The translations under genes were made by a program, and so were the position numbers. A DNA stretch of 64,000 nucleotides from Candidatus Defluviibacterium haderslevense (GTDB lineage Bacteria > Bacteroidota > Bacteroidia > Chitinophagales > Saprospiraceae), in contig JADJRL010000003.1 in NCBI GenBank assembly GCA_016712225.1, forward strand, positions 2,741,501 to 2,805,500, written 5' to 3'. The notes under the pieces are model-generated. The model was given only the letters and a program-made list of their open reading frames with translations, made no database searches and was not told the DNA's origin. This document shows, one piece after another, positions 17,739-26,685 of the stretch (its first letter is position 1; the number at the start of each line of letters is the position of its first letter).

Positions 17739-19169
17739 TTATTTTACCAATATTTTTTCCGAGGCCATTAATATTCCATTTTTGTTATACATACTAATAA
17801 TGTATATTCCTCTTGACCAATCGGATACATTTATGACAGCGGAGTCTTTATTATTTTGAATTGTAAAACCATTTTGTTGGATTCCTGCATCGTTGTAAAT
17901 TTTTATATTGTAATGATTTAAGTCATCTATTCCTTTAATGGTAATATGACTCGATGCAGGATTAGGATAGACGATTAAATTTTTTTTAACCCCGGAAGGA
18001 ATGGTTTTAGTAAAAGTAACCAAACCATCTTTATCATATTTTATCATAAAACCATCTCTATTATGGTTTCCTTTAGCAGTATCCTGTCTTGTTCCATAAG
18101 CTAAACATCCGCCATCAGAAGTACCAATGATACCAGTCATGAAGTAATATGCATCACCACCGAATTCCCTTTTCCATTTTACATTTAAGGTAGAATCTGT
18201 TTTGATAATCATATACCAAGAAGGTTCGAATCCATAAGGATACGTCCATACTTTGAAATTCGATGTACCTCCAAAATAGAAGCCTCCTTCCGTATCTGCA
18301 ATACTTTGAGTTCTAGCTGGAATATCAACGGTGTCTCCGATTCTTCCAAAAGTATAGTTCTCTAAAACATTTAAGTTGGAATCTAATAAGCATATACCTA
18401 AATCAACGGTATCCTGATGATCAAAATGATAAACATCCTGGAGTTGTCCTCCGGAATTAATATATTTATTTTTATTAGGCAAAGGTTTAATATCTCCAAC
18501 TAGATCACCATAATATTGACTAAAATAACTGACAAGAATGGTATCTAAATTAAAGTTAAAAATGTCAATATCACCGCCTCCTTTAACCATAATATTCTGG
18601 TTATTTAGAGTCATTTTAATATCCAATGGCGCTGCTTTCAGAATACGACTGAACTTTAACTGTCCATTATTTCTATTAACTTTTACGAGTCTTGGTATTT
18701 GGTTTTTGGTATCGAAAATTGGAAAGATATACGTCGTACCACTAGTTGTTAAAATATCATTATATGTAATATCTATTCGTTGATTCAATGGGTAAATTAG
18801 TGTCTCTTGAGTTTCAAGATTAATTTCAACAAACTGATTTATGCTTGGGTCTTTGTCCAAAGCCAATATGGTCAAATAATTCTGTTGATTTATTTTTGTA
18901 AAAAATTCTGATCTTGAAATGGCAGAATAGACAAAATACTCATCAGATATCCAATGTCCATCTTTAGAAATGCTGCTCATCTTACAGTAAACACTATCCC
19001 TGGTCAGATTATAATCACTATTCGTAATTAAGTAATGATTTGGCAACTCAAGTACCGATATAATTCCCCAGCTGTCTTCTGCAGCTGGGGAGTTGTAGAT
19101 GAAGCTTTGACTAAATATAAATTTAGGTAAAAAGAATACAAATACAATTGTAATATCTAGTAGTTTCAT
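17739..19169 (-). CDS. Secreted protein with T9SS type A sorting domain
   Basis: I place the start at ATG 19169 (MKLLDITIVFVFFLPKFIFS, a good signal peptide); a TTG four codons upstream is less likely. The product is about 476 residues. The body has recurring DG/TDGG-type beta segments (TEGGFYFGGTSN, IIGTSDGGCLAYGTRQDTAK) like those in propeller-shaped surface proteins, without a catalytic motif. The last 80 residues (NLIVYPNPASSHITIKGIDD to SEKILVK) are a T9SS type A sorting domain with PNP motif, WSRGIYI near the end and a terminal basic residue. It should be exported through T9SS. It is transcribed alone. A 10-bp-arm hairpin (19065-19091) lies within its 5' coding part. Confidence 0.8.
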   Translation of the reverse strand: MKLLDITIVFVFFLPKFIFSQSFIYNSPAAEDSWGIISVLELPNHYLITNSDYNLTRDSVYCKMSSISKDGHWISDEYFVYSAISRSEFFTKINQQNYLTILALDKDPSINQFVEINLETQETLIYPLNQRIDITYNDILTTSGTTYIFPIFDTKNQIPRLVKVNRNNGQLKFSRILKAAPLDIKMTLNNQNIMVKGGGDIDIFNFNLDTILVSYFSQYYGDLVGDIKPLPNKNKYINSGGQLQDVYHFDHQDTVDLGICLLDSNLNVLENYTFGRIGDTVDIPARTQSIADTEGGFYFGGTSNFKVWTYPYGFEPSWYMIIKTDSTLNVKWKREFGGDAYYFMTGIIGTSDGGCLAYGTRQDTAKGNHNRDGFMIKYDKDGLVTFTKTIPSGVKKNLIVYPNPASSHITIKGIDDLNHYNIKIYNDAGIQQNGFTIQNNKDSAVINVSDWSRGIYIISMYNKNGILMASEKILVK

Positions 19170-19398
19170 AGGTATGTTCAAATAATATAATTAAATTAAA
19201 AATTGTTTGGCTTGAAGCATATCCGCTATATTTTGATCAGGCAATTCAATGTAATACCAATTCAATTGGTTATCTATTTTCCATATTATATCTAAAAACC
19301 CTTGAGTACTGGTTAGTTAGTCCAGTTATGTAACTACTAGCCCAAATGTCCAACAGGCGTTAATTCTATATTCATTGAATTGGTATTTTCTTACAAAT

Positions 19399-20064
19399 TT
19401 ATGGGATGACTCTAAAACAAAAACCTCCTCTATCATAGAAGTTCCTTTTCGGATCACCTAATACCCAAGTATTGTATAATGAATCTTGACTTGATTTCAA
19501 TATATCTATGTTTCCATCCTTTCCTGAATTCATATCTACTATGACATCATAACCATCATGTTTACATTTTCCTGTAAAATTTTGTTCATTGAAATTTGGT
19601 CCAATTGCGCATTTTTGTGATAAAAAATAATTTCCAGTCCTTTTTGGAATAAATTTATATATTAATGAAAAGGTATCATTGAAATATAAATACTTGCAAT
19701 CTATAACACTATGATCATTAAAACTTACAAGAAATTCATCACAATTTTTATCCAAAATTAAATTAAAATATTTTGAAATTTTAGAATTGTTGTAGCCAAT
19801 CGTATCTAGATATTGAATAAATGCGTTTGGAAACCAATCTATATTTACCATATCATATTTTCTATCGGTTTTTATTTCATGAACATGACGATCAAACTTA
19901 GAAATTAATGTTATTGTATCACCAATATGATAGTCTCTATGATATGGTAATATTTCAGCAGGTACATGAAATCTATCAGGACAATCTTCTGGATCAAAAC
20001 AACCAGCAAAACTAACAATTGCTAAAATGTTAAAGACCATTACATATAATTCACTTTTTTTCAT
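19399..20064 (-). CDS. Hypothetical lipoprotein
   Basis: The preferred start is ATG 20064 (MKKSELYVMVFNILAIVSFA), four codons after an upstream ATG, because it gives a standard lipoprotein signal with lipobox FAGC and lipidated cysteine near residue 21. The mature part (about 200 residues) begins with a short acidic segment (FDPEDCPDRFHVPAEILPYH) and is beta-rich, with several cysteines in the second half. I recognise no family. It probably sits in the cell envelope. It lies alone between two gene-poor stretches. Confidence 0.6.
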   Translation of the reverse strand: MKKSELYVMVFNILAIVSFAGCFDPEDCPDRFHVPAEILPYHRDYHIGDTITLISKFDRHVHEIKTDRKYDMVNIDWFPNAFIQYLDTIGYNNSKISKYFNLILDKNCDEFLVSFNDHSVIDCKYLYFNDTFSLIYKFIPKRTGNYFLSQKCAIGPNFNEQNFTGKCKHDGYDVIVDMNSGKDGNIDILKSSQDSLYNTWVLGDPKRNFYDRGGFCFRVIP

Positions 20065-20497
20065 ATCAAATACCATCTAACTATCTAAGTTCTAAAAACC
20101 ATAGGATCAGTCAGCCTAAGTCTTATCATTTTACTCTTTTAATTTACAATATCAAAGGTATTATACTCATCCCTTTTTGTCAAGACCTTTTAAACGAACG
20201 CAGGGAACTTTTAAACCAGCGTAGGGATTTTTCCGATTTTGATATAAATTATAGCTTAGATTTCAGATAAAATGTCATTGATTGATTATCTCGTCTTACA
20301 GACAATATCAGCCGACTCGTCCCAGTGATACTGGCCCTCTCGCCCACGACAAGAAAAATTTCGGATTAGTCGTGGATAACTCGTGGAATACACCTGGAAT
20401 AGTCCTGTACAAAGAGTGCAAGAAAATTCTGAACTACCTAAATTATTTAATCTGGCTTTTAGGAAAGCTTAATTGGGCATGCTCATCCTTATTTGGC

Positions 20498-20564
20498 ATG
20501 AACTTCCATGAACGCTCATGAACTCCAATGAACTCCAATGAACTCCCATGAACTCCATATGAAC
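20498..20564. repeat. Decamer tandem repeat (ATGAACTCCA type)
   Basis: Six to seven consecutive units of 10 bp vary around ATGAACTCCA. Variants include ATGAACTTCC, ATGAACGCTC and ATGAACTCCC. The 10-bp period equals about one helical turn. No gene overlaps it. Confidence 0.8.
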
Positions 20565-21068
20565 CATCTATCAAGTATAAAGCCAGTAGGCATCAAGTAG
20601 TTATCAACCGGGTATTATTTTAATCATTACCCTTAGAATGATATGTATTTTTTAAAGAGTAATCTAAAACTAGATTAAAATTGATCGACTAGTTTTGAAC
20701 TGATTTGCATGAATGTTGCAATCATCATTCTAACCCCTGGTTAAAAATAAAAGGAAATTACATTTACCAGTTTTGCGGATTTTTTTATTTGAATAAATCA
20801 GATGTAAGGTTTATCATCCTTAATTTGCTAATTATTGTTGATAAATAGCTATGGATGGGAACCCAACGAAGTGGAAGGAAAATCTTTGGATTCAGCATTT
20901 ATTTTATTCCTATGGCTTGGAATTAAAGTATTTACATTATTTTTGTCGTCTCGATATCTAAAATCAAAGAAAGTTTTATAACGATCAATGATTATTTGAA
21001 CAGACCTAGATAATTGAAATGAATCACCCAGATCAAAAACTTTTTAAACACAATGATATTTAAGCTTT

Positions 21069-21076
21069 TATTTTTG
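21069..21076 (+). promoter_or_regulatory. Putative -7 element (TATTTTTG)
   Basis: The octamer matches the Bacteroidota TAnnTTTG consensus and ends 20 bp before the ATG of the secreted delta-60 repeat protein. The -33 region is only T-rich, without a clear TTTG. Confidence 0.35.
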
Positions 21077-21096
21077 TAATTTTAAACTTAATAATT

Positions 21097-22653
21097 ATGA
21101 ATAGAATACTTACTGTTTTTATGTTGACCTTGCCATTTATGATTAACGGGCAAGTAAATAGTCTACTTGACTCAAGTTTTAACAAGATTGGATATAAACT
21201 TCTAGACCTTGGAAATGACGATGAAAAAGCTAATTCGTGTTTTTTATCAGCTAAAAACAAAATATATGTATCTGGTGGTTCTAGTACTAGTTCTAGTGAT
21301 AGAGCCTTCATTACAAGGCTGAATGTTAACGGTTTGGTTGACAGCAGTTTTAATTCTACCGGAACCATCATCAATTCAACATTCTATAGCATCTATGATT
21401 CTTATGAAGATGCCAATAACAACATTATTGTTACCGGAGCAAAAAGTTTGTTGAATCAGAATATGGTAATAGCTAGAATTTTAGAAAATGGAACTTATGA
21501 TAAAACATTTAGTGGTGATGGAATTCAGGAAATTAATTTTAATGATCAGGAAGATGTGGCAAAAAAGGTAAAAGAAGACTCAAAAGGGCGGTATGTGGTG
21601 GCTGGTACAACAGGCGATGGTTTTTATACCGATGTTCTCATTTCACGATTAGATCATTCAGGAAATTTAGATAAAAGTTTTAATCAAACAGGATATTTGG
21701 TACTCAATTTTGGGCCAAAGGATCGAAGTTATGTTGCTGACTTTCTTATAATCAATAATAATAAAATATTACTTTTAGTTAATCATTATGCTGAAACTTC
21801 AACAAGCTATAATATCAATTGTTTTTTAATTAATGAAAATGGTACCATAGATTCAACTTATGGTGTCAATGGAAAACTAATGATTGATATTAATAATCAA
21901 ACTGATGTGGCTTGTAGTATCATTCAAGCAGATGGTGCATTTTGGATTGGTGGGTATACCACAAAAAGTAATAGAGATCAATTAATCATTGCTAAATTGG
22001 ATTCGCTCGGACATTTAGATGCTAATTTCGGAAATAAGGGCATCTCAATTAACGCAATAGGATCCTCTAGTATGACACCTACATCAATGAAAATAACATC
22101 AGACAAATCATTCCGGTTGTCAGGTAGAATATCAACATCAGGTTACCCGGATGCATGCATAGTTGGAATTTCTAGCAAAGGAACGATAGACTCTAGCTTT
22201 GCAGTAAATGGAGTATTTCAATTCAACAGATCAAACAGAACAGATCATTTCAATTCATTCTTCATATACCCCACAGGTCAAATTATTGCTGCCGGATTTT
22301 CAGAAGACTCCATTGATGATAAAACGATTATACTTAAATTGAAGAACAAAATTAATGTTGGGATCATAGATCAGTATAAAACCATTTCCCTGACTAAATT
22401 TTTTCCAAATCCATTTCAGCATAATGCTACTATAGAAATGAATTTGGATGAATCATTGGAATTTGGTATCAGATTATTTGATGAGTCAGGGAAATACATT
22501 TCTGAATTAGTTCCAAATAGAATCTATAACGCGGGTCAAATCGAAGTTCCAATCGAAGTCCCAAACCATTTGAGAAGTGGAAATTATATTTTAGTAATTC
22601 AATCGAAAAACAAAATTCTAGCTTCCATTAAAACAAAATTTTTAAATCAATAA
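21097..22653 (+). CDS. Secreted delta-60 repeat protein with T9SS type A sorting domain
   Basis: The 518-residue protein has a signal peptide (RILTVFMLTLPFMINGQ). It contains about seven repeats of roughly 55 residues built around LDSSFN..G followed by an ARL(D/N)..G..D..F segment (examples: RLNVNGLVDSSFNSTG, RLDHSGNLDKSFNQTG, KLDSLGHLDANFGNKG). This is the delta-60 repeat, expected to form a beta-propeller. The last 85 residues (TKFFPNPFQHNATIEMNLDE to KTKFLNQ) are a T9SS type A sorting domain. Such proteins are surface-exposed or released and their ligands are unknown. It has its own promoter-like element and a 104-bp gap to the next gene. Confidence 0.88.
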   Translation: MNRILTVFMLTLPFMINGQVNSLLDSSFNKIGYKLLDLGNDDEKANSCFLSAKNKIYVSGGSSTSSSDRAFITRLNVNGLVDSSFNSTGTIINSTFYSIYDSYEDANNNIIVTGAKSLLNQNMVIARILENGTYDKTFSGDGIQEINFNDQEDVAKKVKEDSKGRYVVAGTTGDGFYTDVLISRLDHSGNLDKSFNQTGYLVLNFGPKDRSYVADFLIINNNKILLLVNHYAETSTSYNINCFLINENGTIDSTYGVNGKLMIDINNQTDVACSIIQADGAFWIGGYTTKSNRDQLIIAKLDSLGHLDANFGNKGISINAIGSSSMTPTSMKITSDKSFRLSGRISTSGYPDACIVGISSKGTIDSSFAVNGVFQFNRSNRTDHFNSFFIYPTGQIIAAGFSEDSIDDKTIILKLKNKINVGIIDQYKTISLTKFFPNPFQHNATIEMNLDESLEFGIRLFDESGKYISELVPNRIYNAGQIEVPIEVPNHLRSGNYILVIQSKNKILASIKTKFLNQ

Positions 22654-22757
22654 TTTTTAAATAGAAATTGCTCAGATATTTACATACTTTATTTAGAACT
22701 ATGATGACCTGTGGATTAATACATTTAACTTCTTAGGAATAAAGAATATAACGTTCT

Positions 22758-23219
22758 ATGAAACAACTATTAGTACTAATCTTTCTTGCAGCAGCTAAGA
22801 TGGCTAACGGGCAGGCAGCTAAACAATACGACTCTTTAATACTTTTGAACAACAAATATAAAACACCAATTGGTTGCACAGCCAAAACATCATATCAACT
22901 TAAATGTGACAACTATACTATCCAGTGGTTTTATATGAGTGACGGAATCATGAAGATGTTACCTGATACCATAGTTTCACAGCTTGAGCGACAAAAGCAA
23001 GCTTTTCATAAAGAAATGATTAACCCTTACATACTTGATCAAGTAATGAAAGGCTATAAAATAAGTTATGAATCTGAAGGTAGCATGCAGTATCAGATTA
23101 TTGCTTATGGGATTGTAAACGAACAACCCATATTGGTGCAACTTTCCCTTGACAATGAACCAAAAAATAATGATGACATTCCAGAATTTGCTAGACAGAT
23201 TATTAAGTTGACGCATTGA
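22758..23219 (+). CDS. Small secreted hypothetical protein
   Basis: The 153-residue product starts with a signal peptide (MKQLLVLIFLAAAKMANGQ). The mature part (about 134 residues) has two cysteines near its start (GCTAKTSYQLKCDNYTIQW), which could form a disulphide, and an alternating strand pattern (QYQIIAYGIVNEQPILVQLS). No sorting domain is present, so it is probably periplasmic. I recognise no family. It lies 104 bp after the delta-60 protein on the same strand; cotranscription is possible but not shown. Confidence 0.65.
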   Translation: MKQLLVLIFLAAAKMANGQAAKQYDSLILLNNKYKTPIGCTAKTSYQLKCDNYTIQWFYMSDGIMKMLPDTIVSQLERQKQAFHKEMINPYILDQVMKGYKISYESEGSMQYQIIAYGIVNEQPILVQLSLDNEPKNNDDIPEFARQIIKLTH

Positions 23220-23590
23220 GTTCTTAGAATCTCCATAAGCGGGAACTTTTCTGACCTTTCAAATCTGGATTAATGTGAAGTTCCTTATTTTAGATAAACA
23301 GGAATTTAAATGAGTCAATGATTACAAGATCTTTATTAAAATGACCCATCTTTTCAATAGAAAATGACCTACTTTATCAAATGATGATTCTCGATGATGT
23401 CTTTCAAAACGAGATCATTCCTAAGTTATCAAATAAATTTTCATCCAATAGCGACTTCCTAAAGGATGCTAATGATCTTCTCTGATAAAAAATCGGACAA
23501 GTCTCACTTATCATGCTGTCGCATGATAACTCTCTCCTCAAATGCAAGAGAGAGAATCGTTTATTCTTGTCTTTAATCGTTATCAAATAA

Positions 23591-23887
23591 ATAAACTCGG
23601 AATCAATTAAAAAAGCAGTAGCTCACTTAAAAGAAATTTGGGAATATACCTGTATTAATTGGCCAGAAAAGCAAACAGATAAATACTATAGTGAACTAAT
23701 TGAAAGATCAAATGAATTATTGATCGATTCTTTGACTGGTAAAAATTATGACAATATAATAAAGGATTTAAAAGCAATAAGTAGCAATAAACATATAATA
23801 TTTTATAGACTTATACAAAATGATATTATTGAAGTAGAGAGCATTTTACATGAGAAAATGGATATTGAAAAACACCTCTATGAATGA
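23591..23887 (+). pseudogene. RelE/ParE-type toxin remnant lacking a start codon
   Basis: The frame from a stop at 23588-23590 to TGA at 23885-23887 reads 98 residues. It contains HLKEIWEYTCINWPEKQTDK, YYSELIERSNELL and, near the end, KHIIFYRLIQNDIIEVESIL followed by HEKMDIEKHL. This matches the ParE family layout: a first helix with IW.YT..W...QA.KYY, then HxIFYR, IEI.RILH and MD...H. There is no ATG, GTG or TTG before the conserved part (it would start at ATA, 23591), the first beta strand is missing, and no ParD-like antitoxin precedes it. Known ParE toxins poison DNA gyrase; this copy looks decayed. Use of a rare ATA or ATT start is not excluded. Confidence 0.75.
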
Positions 23888-23988
23888 AATCATCTAATAC
23901 AATATTGCTTTAAAAAATAGCTCATTTTTTTATCCTAGGGAGCTTCTAGTTCCTTCTTGGTAACTTGCTTGGTGGCTTGCTTGGTGGT

Positions 23989-24018
23989 TTGCTTGGTAAC
24001 TTGGCTTTAGCCAACAAA
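23989..24018. repeat. 30-bp direct repeat, copy 1
   Basis: It is identical to 26395-26424. Both copies contain the hairpin TTGGCTTTAGCCAA and are preceded by degenerate CTTGCTTGGT(A/G) units. The two copies enclose the LytTR gene and the dioxygenase-like gene. Confidence 0.8.
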
Positions 24019-24187
24019 AAAACACACCAGCATGATCCTATTATCGCAATACACAACATGCAGAGCAATTCGAAATAAACACATAAAAAATAAATTAATT
24101 ACAATTAGCGTTTAAACACCATCTTGCTTGATCTTGACAAATCATAACCATTGAAATGTAAAACCCGATTAACATCACACCACAATT

Positions 24188-25036
24188 ATGAACAATCTAC
24201 TAATACCAAAATTCAATACACTCGATAGACGCGTCGCTTATGTTTTGCTACAAATGGTTTTGGTTTTTATAGTATTGACGATGACTCAAGATTTCTTAAG
24301 GTCGGACTTAAAAGATACGGCATACTATTTTTCAGAATCATTGATCTTCAGTTCTTTTTGGTGGCTGTTTACACCCTTATTATTTTTGCAATATGTTGTC
24401 GTTAACTATAATAAATCAAAACACATTGGATTTCAATTTGCAGTAATCTCACTGCCCATCTTTATTCATCTGTTGGCGTTTCCCCTCTTAGTTTGGATGC
24501 TTTCAAAGATGTTTTATTACCATACTTATTCCATTCAACAAACATTAAGATATGCCATATCTGAGTATGTATATCTTTTGGTGTTGTTGTACGCTATCCC
24601 TGTGTTAGTATTTCAGTTTTTCACCAATAGAACACATCCTAACGAAACCGTTTCTGAATCTCAAAAGGAAAGTGCCAGTACCCAATACATAAATACGCTC
24701 ATAGTATCTGAAGGCAATAAAAAGCACCATATTGCTGTTGACGAAATCTTATATTGTTCTGCTAACCCACCGTACATTACGCTTCATCTTGATGGTAAAA
24801 AATACCTGCATGCTGAAACGCTGAAATCTATTTCCTTCAGATTGAATCCAAACCAATTTGTTAGGATACACAAATCAACGATTGTAAATATCAATAGGGT
24901 AGTAAGTTATACCACCAGACTTAATGGTGATTATGATCTGACATTGAAAAATAATGTGCAACTTCGACTTAGTAGAAATTATGCAACGGATTTCAAAAAC
25001 CAGTTTAACAAAACCCATCAGCTTACCACAAAATAA
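24188..25036 (+). CDS. LytTR-family transcriptional regulator with N-terminal membrane domain
   Basis: The 282-residue protein has four hydrophobic helices (about 13-32, 52-74, 84-112, 126-146) and a C-terminal LytTR DNA-binding domain (about 172-275) with HIAVDEILYCSANPPYITLH, FVRIHKSTIVNINRVVSY and LTLKNNVQLRLSRNYATDFK, the usual motifs of the family. No receiver domain is present, so it is probably a membrane-embedded one-component sensor-regulator. It lies 65 bp upstream of the dioxygenase-like lipoprotein gene on the same strand and may control it. LytTR binding sites often lie just upstream of the target; none was fixed here. Confidence 0.9.
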   Translation: MNNLLIPKFNTLDRRVAYVLLQMVLVFIVLTMTQDFLRSDLKDTAYYFSESLIFSSFWWLFTPLLFLQYVVVNYNKSKHIGFQFAVISLPIFIHLLAFPLLVWMLSKMFYYHTYSIQQTLRYAISEYVYLLVLLYAIPVLVFQFFTNRTHPNETVSESQKESASTQYINTLIVSEGNKKHHIAVDEILYCSANPPYITLHLDGKKYLHAETLKSISFRLNPNQFVRIHKSTIVNINRVVSYTTRLNGDYDLTLKNNVQLRLSRNYATDFKNQFNKTHQLTTK

Positions 25037-25100
25037 CCTCAGCTTACAACATATCCGTTAATTTAGTGCTGTCCACAAACGAAATTTGCAAAAAAAAGTG

Positions 25101-26291
25101 ATGGAACCTAAATCTTATATTATTCCTTTAATCATATTGTCTGCTTTATTTACTTGCTGTACTGGACAGCCAAAAACAAACTCCAAAACTGCTTCAGACA
25201 AAGTCGACATTGTGGGTGGACCATTTGAAAATGGTGAGTTTATGTATATTGGCATACCTGAACACATCAAGGCTATAGATACCAGTGCAGGATGGCCACA
25301 AAAAGGGCAAAAACTTTTAATCACTGGAACCATTTATAAGTTAGATGGAATAACTCCGGCACCGAATGTCATACTTTATTATTATCATACTGATGTGAAT
25401 GGATTTTATGCTGCCAAGCAAGCATTAGATCCAAGAGTAGTGCGACATGGCTACATTCGTGGTTGGGTAAAATCAGATGCCTATGGAAAATATGCCATCT
25501 ACACGGTTAGGCCCGCACCCTATCCGAACAGTAAGTTTGAAGCACATGTCCATCCTTCCATAAAAGAACCAAACATAGATAAAGAGTATTACATTGACGA
25601 ATTTGTTTTTGACGATGATCCATTATTGACAGCAGAAAAGCGAAAAAAACTTCCTAATCGATGCGGCAGTGGTATTTTAAGATCTTATACAAAGGACGAC
25701 CTGCAAATCGCAGTACACAATATTATTTTGGGTCTTAACATTCCAAACTATCCCGAAACCCTGAAAACAAAATTTCAATCAGGACTTCAAATTGGTGAAG
25801 ACCAGCCTTCCTTTATCCCATATCATGCCTATGGTCCCGACCAAGGATCCAGAGCCTGTCCTGTGTGTAAATATGGTCGCTATCACGGTATCATTTATTT
25901 TGTTGGTCGCCATCCGAATTGGAATGACATTAAAAAATGGTTGAGCTTTTTGGAACAACAAAGTGTAGAAAGAAACAAATACTTGAAAGCCTATTTCGTA
26001 TATGGCAACGACCTTAACTATACTAAGGACACACGCCAAAAAGACTTAGAACATTTGGGCAGTGAATTATATTTAAAAAAATTGGCCTTGACTTTTGTTC
26101 CCTCTTTTTCTGACACAGCAAGCGAAATTTACCTCAATAAGTTGAACCCCAATGTTGAAAATACATTTATTATTTACCGAAATAGAACCATCATTGACAA
26201 ATATATTAACCTATCACCCACAACAGAAAATTTCAACAAGTTGACGAAGGCATTGGATGCTAATAAAGATTACTATTTTTATTTGGATTAA
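25101..26291 (+). CDS. Lipoprotein: intradiol-dioxygenase-like domain fused to a CxxC thioredoxin-like domain
   Basis: I prefer ATG 25101 over the in-frame TTG at 25086, because it gives a lipoprotein signal (MEPKSYIIPLIILSALFTCC). Residues 65-165 match the intradiol ring-cleavage dioxygenase fold: YYHTDVNGFY supplies the first Tyr (Y103), VRPAPYP the second (Y141), and HVH at 149-151 the two histidines, so all four iron ligands appear present. From about residue 240 a second domain begins with SRACPVCKYGRYHGIIYFVG, a CPVC motif at 253-256 followed by a thioredoxin-like strand-helix pattern to residue 396. The usual enzymes are cytoplasmic and open catechol rings; an exported lipidated fusion is unusual. 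The substrate is unknown. Confidence 0.8.
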   Translation: MEPKSYIIPLIILSALFTCCTGQPKTNSKTASDKVDIVGGPFENGEFMYIGIPEHIKAIDTSAGWPQKGQKLLITGTIYKLDGITPAPNVILYYYHTDVNGFYAAKQALDPRVVRHGYIRGWVKSDAYGKYAIYTVRPAPYPNSKFEAHVHPSIKEPNIDKEYYIDEFVFDDDPLLTAEKRKKLPNRCGSGILRSYTKDDLQIAVHNIILGLNIPNYPETLKTKFQSGLQIGEDQPSFIPYHAYGPDQGSRACPVCKYGRYHGIIYFVGRHPNWNDIKKWLSFLEQQSVERNKYLKAYFVYGNDLNYTKDTRQKDLEHLGSELYLKKLALTFVPSFSDTASEIYLNKLNPNVENTFIIYRNRTIIDKYINLSPTTENFNKLTKALDANKDYYFYLD

Positions 26292-26685
26292 TGTTACCCA
26301 TTCAGTTCTTAGTCCTGAAGGGATAAAATATATTGCACTCCTAAGGATACTTGGAAACGTACTTAGGAGCCTGCTTGGTATCTTACTTGGTAACTTGCTT
26401 GGTAACTTGGCTTTAGCCAACAAATTAAAAGATACATTCAAGGGCCTCAAGTTCCAATCCATTACACGTAGTGAAATTTGTCAAAATCACTATTCATTGG
26501 ATATAAAAAGAATATTTATTTGAACAATAATAGGAATTAGAATTGGTCGTTATAATTTATGCTTAGCTAACTCATATTGCTCTACCAGTTAAGCGATCTA
26601 ATATTTTTCATATTAAGTTTCTGGCAATATCTAGCTTTTAGTACAAAACGAACTTTAAACAAAAGGACAAAAATCAAATTAACCC
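26292..26685. other. Intergenic region with repeat and tRNA-like scar
   Basis: No gene is supported. The region contains an 8-bp inverted repeat (CTCCTAAG/CTTAGGAG, about 26339-26371), the second copy of the 30-bp direct repeat (26395-26424) and a tRNA D-arm-like sequence on the reverse strand at 26579-26594. Confidence 0.6.
26395..26424. repeat. 30-bp direct repeat, copy 2
   Basis: It is identical to 23989-24018. It is preceded by CTTGGTAACTTG-type units that also occur before copy 1. Confidence 0.8.

Larger units (their letters stand above)
20065..21096. other. Gene-poor region with short tandem repeats
   Basis: No supported gene is seen in about 1 kb. It contains a two-copy imperfect 22-bp repeat near 20180-20225 (each copy has TTTTAAAC followed by GCAGGGA or GTAGGGA), a decamer array at 20498-20564, and a TATTTTTG element (21069-21076) just before the delta-60 repeat gene. 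Confidence 0.6.
23220..24187. other. Gene-poor region with a toxin remnant and a direct repeat
   Basis: This stretch of nearly 1 kb holds a ParE-like toxin remnant without start codon (23591-23887) and the first copy of a 30-bp direct repeat (23989-24018). The part before 23590 shows no recognisable gene; a short frame at 23383-23487 encodes about 34 residues and is not convincing. Confidence 0.65.

Noticed and set aside
20282..20521. Forward frame of 79 residues in a gene-poor region
   Set aside because: It has no protein-like pattern and ends in the decamer array.
23404..23586. Reverse frame upstream of the ParE remnant, considered as an antitoxin
   Set aside because: It is on the opposite strand and has no antitoxin pattern; no ParD-like sequence was found.
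26257..26523. Forward frame with LLGNLLGN-type residues
   Set aside because: It spans the end of the dioxygenase gene and the direct repeat; the residue repeats come from the DNA repeat units.
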